Below, in pieces: positions 1 through 5,568 of a stretch of 64,000 bases of DNA. The notes beneath the pieces were generated by a model that made no database searches, was not told the DNA's origin, and saw only the letters and a program-made list of their open reading frames with translations. The position numbers and the translations under genes are program-made. Source of the stretch: Sphingomonas sp. Root241 (GTDB lineage Bacteria > Pseudomonadota > Alphaproteobacteria > Sphingomonadales > Sphingomonadaceae); the NCBI RefSeq assembly GCF_001428865.1, contig NZ_LMIV01000002.1, forward strand, positions 504,903-568,902, given 5' to 3'. Every line of letters starts with the position of its first letter. Within the stretch, counting starts at the first letter, position 1.

Positions 1-294
1 GCATTGGCCTTCGGCGTGCCGCCGATGCTGATGGGACTGCCGGGCGACACCGCCTTCGCCAATTACCGCGAGGCGAACCGGGCATTGTGGCGGCTGGCGA
101 TCCTGCCGGTGGCGGATACGATCCTCGCCGGGCTGGCACAGGCGCTGGCGGGGTGGTTTCCGGACGCGGCGCTGGCGGTCGACTTGGACCGGGTGGCGGC
201 GCTGGCCGAGGATCGCGAGCGGCTGTGGCGCCAGGTGAGCGCGGCGGACTTCCTCAGCGACGACGAGAAGAGGGCTATGGTCGGATTGTCGTGA
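1..294 (+). CDS. Phage/GTA portal protein, C-terminal end (partial)
   Basis: This is the last 97 codons of a gene that begins left of the window; no start is visible. The segment contains a VPPMLMGLPGD stretch and a following YREANRALWR stretch, which are typical of the C-terminal part of HK97-family portal proteins. The portal forms the dodecameric ring through which DNA enters the capsid. Its place immediately before the DUF6127-like, protease and capsid genes supports the call (RcGTA gp3 equivalent). The last 20 bases overlap a small gene on the opposite strand. The family call is firm; whether the particle is a GTA or a phage rests on the whole cluster. Confidence 0.85.
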   Translation, partial: ALAFGVPPMLMGLPGDTAFANYREANRALWRLAILPVADTILAGLAQALAGWFPDAALAVDLDRVAALAEDRERLWRQVSAADFLSDDEKRAMVGLS

Positions 295-448
295 CGGTGA
301 GCACGCAGGTGCGCGCCTCGGCATTCCAGGCGCCGCCGGCGTCGAGGCACTTGTCGATCGGAACATAGTCCGACCACCACAGCCAGACGAGCAGCGCGGC
401 GAGCGCGACGGTCAACAGGACCAACATGGGAAAGAGCCGGCGGCGCAT
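275..448 (-). CDS. Small membrane-anchored hypothetical protein (57 aa)
   Basis: A 57-codon reading frame runs opposite to the GTA genes, between the portal end and the next virion gene. After a basic start (MRRRLFP) there is one hydrophobic helix (about residues 8-25) ending in WLWW, followed by a short polar tail with two cysteines (KCLDAGGAWN and ARTC). This has the form of a real single-pass inner-membrane protein with a small periplasmic tail. It converges on the portal gene and overlaps its 3' end by 20 bases. The two cysteines could form a disulfide. The function is not recognised. The hydrophobic-then-polar layout is unlikely by chance but no comparison was run. Confidence 0.6.
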   Translation of the reverse strand: MRRRLFPMLVLLTVALAALLVWLWWSDYVPIDKCLDAGGAWNAEARTCVLTVTTIRP

Positions 449-497
449 GTCGACGGCCTAGGCGCGCGCGGGCGGCGCGGCAATCGGGAGAAATGTG

Positions 498-806
498 ATG
501 CGTAACGAAACGGTGCTCGCGCAACTGATCGAGCAGGCGAAGGAAGACGGTGCCGATACGGCGACGCTGCGGGCGATCGCCGAGGAAGCAGGCGAGCTGA
601 GCGCGCAGCGGGCGCTGGCGCGGCTGGGGCTGGAGGATGTCGGCGCGGCGAAGGACATGGCGGAGCTGCGCGAATTGCTGGGGGCATGGCGCGACGCCAA
701 GCGCTCGGCATTGAAGGCCGCGTTCTCCTGGGCGGGGCGGATGCTCGCGGCCCTCGTACTGGTCGGGCTCGCAGTGAAATTGGGATTCCCCGGGTGGCTC
801 AAATGA
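498..806 (+). CDS. DUF6127-like virion-cluster protein
   Basis: A 102-residue protein, largely helical and charged, ends in a hydrophobic segment (about residues 75-98, AAFSWAGRMLAALVLVGLAV) and a short GWLK tail. It sits between portal and prohead protease, where sphingomonad GTA clusters carry a small DUF6127 protein; that family name is from memory and moderately sure. A gggag ribosome site lies seven bases before the ATG at 498; a GTG at 495 is the alternative. The stop overlaps the protease start (ATGA), so the two are translationally coupled. Its role in the particle is unknown; the C-terminal helix suggests membrane or portal contact. Confidence 0.65.
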   Translation: MRNETVLAQLIEQAKEDGADTATLRAIAEEAGELSAQRALARLGLEDVGAAKDMAELRELLGAWRDAKRSALKAAFSWAGRMLAALVLVGLAVKLGFPGWLK

Positions 807-1177
807 GCGTGCGCTTCGCCGGCTATGCCGCGGTGTTCGACGTGCCCGATCGCGGCGGCGACGTCGTGCGCCGGGGGGCGTTCCGGCTGGCGCGACCGGT
901 GCCGCTCTTGTGGCAGCATTCGGGCAAGCCGGTGGGCGAGATCGAGCAACTGAGCGAGGACGGCCGGGGCCTGCGCGTGATCGGGCGCGTCGCGGTGCCC
1001 GAACTCGCCGCGGCGGTGGCGAAGGGCGCGGTGACCGGGCTGTCGTTCGGATATCGGGTGACCGAGGCGGGCGGCGGGCCGCGGCGCGAGATCAAGGGGC
1101 TCGAATTGCTCGAAGTGAGCCTGGTGGCGAGCCCGATGCAGCCGCTGGCGCGCGTGCATGCGGTGAGCGAGGGCTAG
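803..1177 (+). CDS. Prohead protease, HK97 family (GTA gp4-like)
   Basis: A 124-residue serine protease that matures the capsid. The N-terminus (RFAGYAAVFDVPDRGGDVV) is the hallmark of HK97-type prohead proteases. A WQH segment near residue 36 (PLLWQHS) supplies the catalytic histidine, and the GLSFGYRV stretch holds the serine. It is shorter than typical phage versions (about 160-200 residues), as is usual for GTA copies. The start is the ATG overlapping the previous stop. It lies directly before the capsid gene, its substrate. Confidence 0.9.
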   Translation: MSVRFAGYAAVFDVPDRGGDVVRRGAFRLARPVPLLWQHSGKPVGEIEQLSEDGRGLRVIGRVAVPELAAAVAKGAVTGLSFGYRVTEAGGGPRREIKGLELLEVSLVASPMQPLARVHAVSEG

Positions 1178-1248
1178 CCGGAGAGATTCAGGAAAGTCGG
1201 TGTGCCCTCTCGCGGTTCGCGCGGGAGGTTTTTTTGTGGGAGACGGAC

Positions 1249-2307
1249 ATGATCGAAGTGAAGGCAGATGCGCTCGAGGCGAGTTTCGAGGCGGTGGAGA
1301 ATGCGGGGTTGCCGCCGGTGCGGCCGATGCTGGCGGGCGGGCGGCCTTTGGGCAGCGCGGCGTTCGAGGGGTTCCTGCGCGCCGGCAGCGGCGGGGTGGA
1401 GATGAAGGCGCTGTCGGGGGCGAGCGATGCGGCGGGCGGCTATGCCGTGCCCGAGGAGATCGATGCCCGGATCGACGCGACGCTGAAGGCGGTCTCGCCC
1501 ATTCGCGCGATCGCCAATGTCGTGAAGGTGGGATCGAGCGGGTATCGGAAACTGGTGGCCAGCGGCGGGATCGCTTCGGGCTGGGCGGCGGAGACGGCGG
1601 CGCGGACCGAGACGGCGACGCCGACCTTCAACGAAGTCGCCCCGCCGAGCGGCGACCTCTACGCCAATCCGGCGGCGAGCCAGGCGATGCTCGACGACGC
1701 GGCGTTCGATGTCGAGGAATGGCTGGCACAGGAGATCGCGCGCGAGTTCGCCGCAGCGGAAGGGTCGGCGTTCGTCAACGGCAACGGGACCAACAAGCCG
1801 CGGGGCTTCCTCGCCACCGCGACGGCTGCGACCGGGGATGCGGCGCGGGCGTTCGGGACGCTGCAATATGTCGCGAGCGGCGCGGCGGGGGCGTTTGCGG
1901 CCAATCCCGAGGACAAGCTGATCGACCTCGTTCAGAGCCTGCGCGCGCCGTATCGGCAGGGCGCGAGCTGGGTGATGAACAGCGCGACCTTGGCCCGGAT
2001 TCGCAAGTTCAAGACCATCGACGGCGCGTTCCTGTGGGCGCCGAGCCTGGCGGCGGGGCAGCCGGCGACCCTGCTCGGCTACCCGGTGGTCGAGGCCGAG
2101 GACATGCCCGACATCGCGGCCAATTCGCTGTCGATCGCGTTCGGCAACTTCAAGGCGGGCTATCTGATCGCCGAGCGCGGCGAGACGCAGGTGCTGCGCG
2201 ACCCGTACAGCAACAAGCCGTTCGTGCATTTCTACGCGACCAAGCGCGTGGGCGGGATGGTGAGCAACTCCGAGGCGATCAAGCTGCTGAAGTTCGCGGC
2301 TTCGTGA
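1249..2307 (+). CDS. Major capsid protein, HK97 fold (GTA gp5-like)
   Basis: A 352-residue HK97-fold shell protein. Typical family elements are the start of the mature part (SGASDAAGGYAVPEEI, about residues 53-68), the AFVNGNGTNKPRG loop, and the C-terminal LIAERGETQVLRDPYSNKPFVHFYATKR region cited here in pieces: LIAERG, RDPYSNKPFV, FYATKRVGG. The N-terminal segment of about 50 residues before the VPEEI region is probably the scaffold part removed by the adjacent protease. The 71-base gap before the gene carries a gggagg motif and an AT-rich tttttt run. A type B repeat follows the stop. Confidence 0.93.
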   Translation: MIEVKADALEASFEAVENAGLPPVRPMLAGGRPLGSAAFEGFLRAGSGGVEMKALSGASDAAGGYAVPEEIDARIDATLKAVSPIRAIANVVKVGSSGYRKLVASGGIASGWAAETAARTETATPTFNEVAPPSGDLYANPAASQAMLDDAAFDVEEWLAQEIAREFAAAEGSAFVNGNGTNKPRGFLATATAATGDAARAFGTLQYVASGAAGAFAANPEDKLIDLVQSLRAPYRQGASWVMNSATLARIRKFKTIDGAFLWAPSLAAGQPATLLGYPVVEAEDMPDIAANSLSIAFGNFKAGYLIAERGETQVLRDPYSNKPFVHFYATKRVGGMVSNSEAIKLLKFAAS

Positions 2308-2312
2308 TCCGA

Positions 2313-2465
2313 CCTCCCCTCCCTGCTTGCAGGGAGGGGACCGAGGGGTGGGTGCGCGCGTCTGCGCGCCCAAAAAAAAGGCTCGCAGCCAAAAATGTGG
2401 CGACCGGGGCATCGAGCCCCGGTCGCCACAACCCACCCCCAGCCCCTCCCTTGCAGGGAGGGGAG
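2313..2465. repeat. Palindromic intergenic repeat, family B copy 1
   Basis: About 150 bases bounded by CCCTCCCTG-cttg-CAGGGAGGGG on the left and CCCCTCCCTTGCAGGGAGGGGAG on the right. Between them are a GGGTGGGTGCGCG / ACCCACCCCC pair and an internal hairpin around an ATCGA loop (GACCGGGGC-atcga-GCCCCGGTC). A second copy lies at 5407-5538. It fills the gap between the capsid and head-tail adaptor genes. Confidence 0.85.
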
Positions 2466-2486
2466 CTCAATAGTGAGGAGACATTT

Positions 2487-3041
2487 ATGCTTGCTCCGCC
2501 CTTTCCGGCGGCGGCGATCGTTGCTGCGCGCGATGCCGCCAAGCTTCATTTACGGATCCCGGGCACGGCCGAGGACGCGCTGCTCGAGGCCCATGCCGAG
2601 ACCGCGCTGGCGCTGTGCGAGGCGTTTACCGGCCAGGCGCTGATCGTGCGGACATGGCAGGCGGTGCTGCCCGCGCATGCCGCGTGGCAGCGGCTCGTCG
2701 GCGCGCCGGTGACGACGATCGACAGCGTCGAGGGACTGAACGTGTCCGACAACGGCTTCGCGCTCCCCGCCGACACCTATGCGATCGATATCGACGCGGC
2801 GGGCGAAGGCTGGGTGCGCGGCAGCGCGGCGATCGCGGCGGGACGGCTGCGGGTCGGCTATGCGGCGGGCCTTGCGGCGGAATGGAGCGCTTTGCCCGCG
2901 CCGCTGACGCAGGGCGTGGTGCTGCTGGCGGCGCATCTCTTCGAAGCGCGGGCGAGCGGCGGGGCGCCGCCGGCGGCGGTCGCGGCTTTGTGGCGGCCGT
3001 GGCGGCGGATGCGGCTCGAAAATGCGCGGCGATCGGCATGA
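2487..3041 (+). CDS. Head-tail connector/adaptor protein (GTA gp6-like)
   Basis: A 184-residue protein of the phage gp6 / phiE125 gp8 head-tail adaptor group, which docks under the portal. The N-terminal half is helical (AARDAAKLHLRI, EDALLEAHAETALALCEAFTG), followed by a beta-rich middle with the usual P-V-T-T-I-D segment and a YAAGLA motif, then helices. The gaggag ribosome site and ATG at 2487 follow the repeat. The stop overlaps the start of the next small gene (ATGATGG). Confidence 0.8.
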   Translation: MLAPPFPAAAIVAARDAAKLHLRIPGTAEDALLEAHAETALALCEAFTGQALIVRTWQAVLPAHAAWQRLVGAPVTTIDSVEGLNVSDNGFALPADTYAIDIDAAGEGWVRGSAAIAAGRLRVGYAAGLAAEWSALPAPLTQGVVLLAAHLFEARASGGAPPAAVAALWRPWRRMRLENARRSA

Positions 3042-3247
3042 TGGAGGGATTCGAGGCGCGGGCGGAGACGCTGGGCGCGGCGGCGGCTGAGCGTGCCGCG
3101 GCACGGCTGGCGGCGGCGGCGCGGGAAAAGCTGCCGGGCGTGTCGGCCGAGGCCGAGCCGGGGCGCGTGGTGATTTCCGGGCGTGGGCTGGCGCGGCGGA
3201 TGCTGCGCGATCCGGCGCTCCGCTGGCTGGGAGGGCTGATGCGATGA
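3038..3247 (+). CDS. Small GTA protein, candidate head-completion (stopper) factor
   Basis: A 69-residue Ala/Arg-rich protein with a short helix-strand layout (RLAAAAREKLPGVSAEAE then GRVVISGRGL). It starts at the ATG overlapping the previous stop and itself overlaps the next ATG by four bases, so it is embedded in a coupled run. In RcGTA the equivalent position (gp7) codes for the stopper that joins adaptor and tail terminator. Position suggests that role, but the protein is short and I see no diagnostic motif. Confidence 0.65.
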   Translation: MMEGFEARAETLGAAAAERAAARLAAAAREKLPGVSAEAEPGRVVISGRGLARRMLRDPALRWLGGLMR

Positions 3248-3645
3248 GCGCGCATGCAGTGTTGACCGAGGCCGTCGAGGCAGTGCTCGGCGCGCATCCG
3301 GGGCTGGGGATCGCGATCAACGGCGTGTTCGATGCAGCCCCGGCACGCGCGGTGCGGCCCTTTGCGGTGGTCGAGGATCCGGTGCTCGTCGACTGGAGCA
3401 CCAAGGACATGATGGGGCGCGAGGGCCGGCTGGCCGTCGGGCTGTTCGAGGCCGGCGAGGATCGCGCGCGGCTGCGCGCGCTGGCGGATCATGCCGCCGC
3501 GGCAGTGTCCGGACTGCCGAGCGAGTTGGGCGAGGGGTGGCGGATCGCCAGCCTGGCGTTCCTGCGCAGCCGGATTTTTCGCGAAGGGCCCGGGCTGTGC
3601 GCGGCGGTCGTCGAGTTCCGGGTGCGGATGCTTCAGGCGAATTGA
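3244..3645 (+). CDS. Tail terminator, DUF3168 family (GTA gp8-like)
   Basis: A 133-residue DUF3168 protein, the ring that ends the tail tube and joins it to the head. Typical features are the N-terminal helix (LTEAVEAVLGAHP), the PFAVVEDPVLVDWSTKD strand-loop, and the GWRIASLAFLRSRIFRE and AAVVEFRVRM C-terminal strands. The start ATG overlaps the previous stop. A type A repeat begins two bases after the stop codon. Confidence 0.85.
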   Translation: MSAHAVLTEAVEAVLGAHPGLGIAINGVFDAAPARAVRPFAVVEDPVLVDWSTKDMMGREGRLAVGLFEAGEDRARLRALADHAAAAVSGLPSELGEGWRIASLAFLRSRIFREGPGLCAAVVEFRVRMLQAN

Positions 3646-3646
3646 C

Positions 3647-3776
3647 TCCTCCCCGGCACGGGGAGGGGGACCGCGCCCGCAGGGCGTGGTGGAGGGGGAG
3701 CGCCACGGGCGACATCCTTTGGGGAGAGCCCCCTCCACCAGCCTGCGGCTGGTTCCCCTCCCCGTTCCGGGGAGGA
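3647..3776. repeat. Palindromic intergenic repeat, family A copy 1
   Basis: A 130-base element bounded by TCCTCCCCGGCACGGGGA on the left and CCCCGTTCCGGGGAGGA on the right. The interior has paired segments (GGGCGTGGTGGAGGGGG / CCCCCTCCACCAGCC and CTGCGGCTGG). It is nearly identical to the copy at 4526-4655 and has a solo half at 40343-40363. It fills the gap between the tail terminator and tail tube genes. Confidence 0.9.
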
Positions 3777-3794
3777 TCTTAGAGGAGAAAGAAC

Positions 3795-4202
3795 ATGGCG
3801 GCGGAGAAGGGTAGCGCGTTCCTGCTCAAGGTGGGGAATGGCGGATCGCCGGTGGGCTTCACCACGGTGGCGGGGCTGCGGACGACGCAGCTCAGCGTCA
3901 ATGGCGAGGCGGTGGTGATCACGTCGAAGGATTCGGGCGGGTGGCGCGAATTGCTGTCGGGCGCAGGCGTGCGTTCGGTGAGCGTTTCGGGCGCCGGAGT
4001 GTTCACGGGATCGGCGGCGGAGGCGCGGGTGAAGACCAATGCGCTGTCGGGCGTGATCGACGATTACCGGCTGAGCTTCGAGAGCGGCGAGAGCATGACC
4101 GGGCGGTTCCTGGTGACGCGGCTGGACTATGCCGGGGATTTCAACGGCGAGCGCAGCTACACGCTGAGCCTGGAGAGTTCCGGGCCGGTGGTGAGCGCAT
4201 GA
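3795..4202 (+). CDS. Major tail tube protein, TP901-1 family (GTA gp9-like)
   Basis: A 135-residue tail tube subunit. The family pattern is clear: a KGSAFLLKVGN start, FTTVAGLRTTQLSVN, DSGGWRELL, a GAGVRSVSVSG strand, and the closing DFNGERSYTLSLESSG strand. Subunits stack as hexameric rings to form the tail. An aggagaaag ribosome site precedes the ATG. The last four bases overlap the next gene. Confidence 0.93.
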   Translation: MAAEKGSAFLLKVGNGGSPVGFTTVAGLRTTQLSVNGEAVVITSKDSGGWRELLSGAGVRSVSVSGAGVFTGSAAEARVKTNALSGVIDDYRLSFESGESMTGRFLVTRLDYAGDFNGERSYTLSLESSGPVVSA

Positions 4203-4510
4203 GCGGGGCGAATCCCGCGCGGGGCGAGGCGGAGCTGCGCGTCGCCGGCGAAATGCTGGTGCTGCGGCCCAGCTTCTCGGCGCTGGTGGCGGCGGAGGGG
4301 GAATTGGGGCCGCTGTTCGCCTTGGTCGAACGCGCCGCGGACGGGCGGCTGGCGCTAAGCGAGATGGTCGCCCTGTTCTGGCATTGCCTGCGCGAGCGGC
4401 CCGAAGGGCTGAGCCGCGAGGGCTTTGCCGAGGGCGTGACGGCGCGCGGGCTGGCGGCGAACATACCGGCGCTCAAGGCGCTGATCGGGCAGATATTGGC
4501 GGGGCGGTGA
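4199..4510 (+). CDS. Gene transfer agent family protein (GTA gp10-like)
   Basis: A 103-residue protein of the GTA gp10 group. It has a beta start (AELRVAGEMLVLRPSF), then helices with the usual LVAAEGELGPLFALVERAA segment and a C-terminal IPALKALIGQIL helix. It lies between tail tube and tape measure, where tailed phages encode tail assembly chaperones that hold the tape measure. It overlaps the gene before it by four bases and the ATG of the gene after it by one base. Confidence 0.85.
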   Translation: MSGANPARGEAELRVAGEMLVLRPSFSALVAAEGELGPLFALVERAADGRLALSEMVALFWHCLRERPEGLSREGFAEGVTARGLAANIPALKALIGQILAGR

Positions 4511-4842
4511 TGGCGGAGGATCAGATCCTCCCCGGCACGGGGAGGGGGACCGCGCCCGAAGGGCGTGGTGGAGGGGGAGCGCCACGGGCGACATCCTCTG
4601 TGGAGAGCCCCCTCCACCAGCCTGCGGCTGGTTCCCCTCCCCGTCCCGGGGAGGAGTTTTCTGGCCGCGCTGTTCGGCTTGCGGGGGCGGCCGGCCTCGC
4701 GTTCGGCTGGACGCCCGAGACTTTCTGGAACGCGACGCCGGCCGAACTGGGCGCGCTGGTGCGGGCGCTGGCGGGCGAGGAAGCGGCGCCGCTCGGCGAT
4801 GGCGAATTGGCCCGGCTCAAGGAGCTTTTTCCCGATGGATGA
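4510..4842 (+). CDS. Tail assembly chaperone (TAC) carrying an in-frame repeat insertion
   Basis: A 110-residue frame. The C-terminal 60 residues (FSGRAVRLAG then LAFGWTPETFWNATPAELGALV) are a normal small phage tail assembly chaperone (RcGTA gp10.1-like). Residues 4-48 are different: Gly/Pro/Arg-rich and encoded exactly by a family A repeat (4526-4655). Removing about 135 bases rejoins Met-Ala-Glu to Glu-Phe-Ser, giving a protein of ordinary size. The repeat contains no stop in this frame, so the gene stays open. No ATG, GTG or TTG lies in frame between the repeat and the conserved part; a GTG within the repeat (4600) is the only internal alternative. The protein may still work with a disordered N-terminal tail. 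Confidence 0.8.
   Translation: MAEDQILPGTGRGTAPEGRGGGGAPRATSSVESPLHQPAAGSPPRPGEEFSGRAVRLAGAAGLAFGWTPETFWNATPAELGALVRALAGEEAAPLGDGELARLKELFPDG
4526..4655. repeat. Palindromic repeat, family A copy 2, inside a coding sequence
   Basis: A 130-base copy of the element at 3647-3776, same length and differing at only a few positions (for example gaagggcg for gcagggcg, and ctctgtgg for ctttgggg). The ends are TCCTCCCCGGCACGGGGA and CCCCGTCCCGGGGAGGA. It lies wholly within the tail assembly chaperone frame and adds 45 codons. Confidence 0.92.
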
Positions 4843-5398
4843 AGAAATCGAACGGCTGATCGTCAGCGTGCGCGCCGACACGCGCGGCTTTGCGCGCGAT
4901 GTGGCGGAGATGCGTGGGGCGATCGAGGGACCGCTGGAGGCGGGCGCCGATCGTGCCGGGCGCGCAGTCGAAAGCGCGCTGCTGCGTGCAGTGAAGACCG
5001 GCAAATTGGGGTTCGAGGATCTGCGCGTGATGGCGCTGGGGGTGCTCGGCGAGATCGCGGCATCGGCGCTGCACCAGGGACTGGGGTCGCTGGGCGGCGG
5101 CGCGGCGGGCGGCGGGGGACTGCTGGGTGCGATCCTCGGGCTGTTCGGCGGGTCGCCCGGACGGGCGACGGGCGGGCCGGTGAGCCCCGGGCGGCCTTAT
5201 TGGGTCGGCGAGCGCGGGCCGGAGCTGTTCGTGCCGTCGAGCGCGGGTTCGGTGGCGGCGCCCATGGCGGCGGGGCCACGCGAGGTGCGGGTGGCGATCA
5301 CGGTGAACGCCGGACCGGGCGAGGCGCCGCGGGCGCTGGCGCAATCGAGCCGGCAAGTGGCGCGGGCAGTGAAGGCGGCGTTGGCGGGGGTGGAGTGA
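4835..5398 (+). CDS. Minimal tail tape measure protein (GTA gp11-like)
   Basis: A 187-residue protein that starts with a charged helix (EEIERLIVSVRADTRGFARD, then VAEMRGAIEGPLE), the usual tape-measure beginning. It continues through a Gly/Ala-rich hydrophobic stretch (about residues 85-115) to the C-terminal GPVSPGRPYWVGERGPELFVP motif found at the end of many lambda-like tail tape proteins. Phage tape measures are often 600-1500 residues; GTA ones are around 200, giving a short tail. It overlaps the chaperone stop. A type B repeat follows. Confidence 0.88.
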   Translation: MDEEIERLIVSVRADTRGFARDVAEMRGAIEGPLEAGADRAGRAVESALLRAVKTGKLGFEDLRVMALGVLGEIAASALHQGLGSLGGGAAGGGGLLGAILGLFGGSPGRATGGPVSPGRPYWVGERGPELFVPSSAGSVAAPMAAGPREVRVAITVNAGPGEAPRALAQSSRQVARAVKAALAGVE

Positions 5399-5406
5399 AA
5401 CGAGTG

Positions 5407-5538
5407 CTCCCCTCCCTGCAAGGGAGGGGCCGGGGGTGGGTGCGCCGCGAGAGCGGCGCCCTGCGACGAAGTCGGAAGCGAGGCATCGAGCCTCGCCTCC
5501 GACACCCACCCCTTACCCCTCCCTTGCAGGGAGGGGAG
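5407..5538. repeat. Palindromic intergenic repeat, family B copy 2
   Basis: About 132 bases between the tape measure and gp12-like genes. The outer hairpins match copy 1 (CCCCTCCCTGCAAGGGAGGGG left, CCCCTCCCTTGCAGGGAGGGG right), and so do the GGGTGGGTGCGC / ACCCACCCC segments. The internal stem differs in sequence but again pairs around the same ATCGA loop (CGAGGC-atcga-GCCTCG). Confidence 0.85.
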
Positions 5539-5568
5539 TCTGCCGGCGAGCTGGGGAGAGGGAGTTTT

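Noticed and set aside
910..2307. A 465-codon frame extending the capsid gene upstream through the protease gene
   Set aside because: The extra N-terminus reads the protease gene in another frame and is Arg/Gly-rich nonsense. The capsid start at 1249 fits the family.
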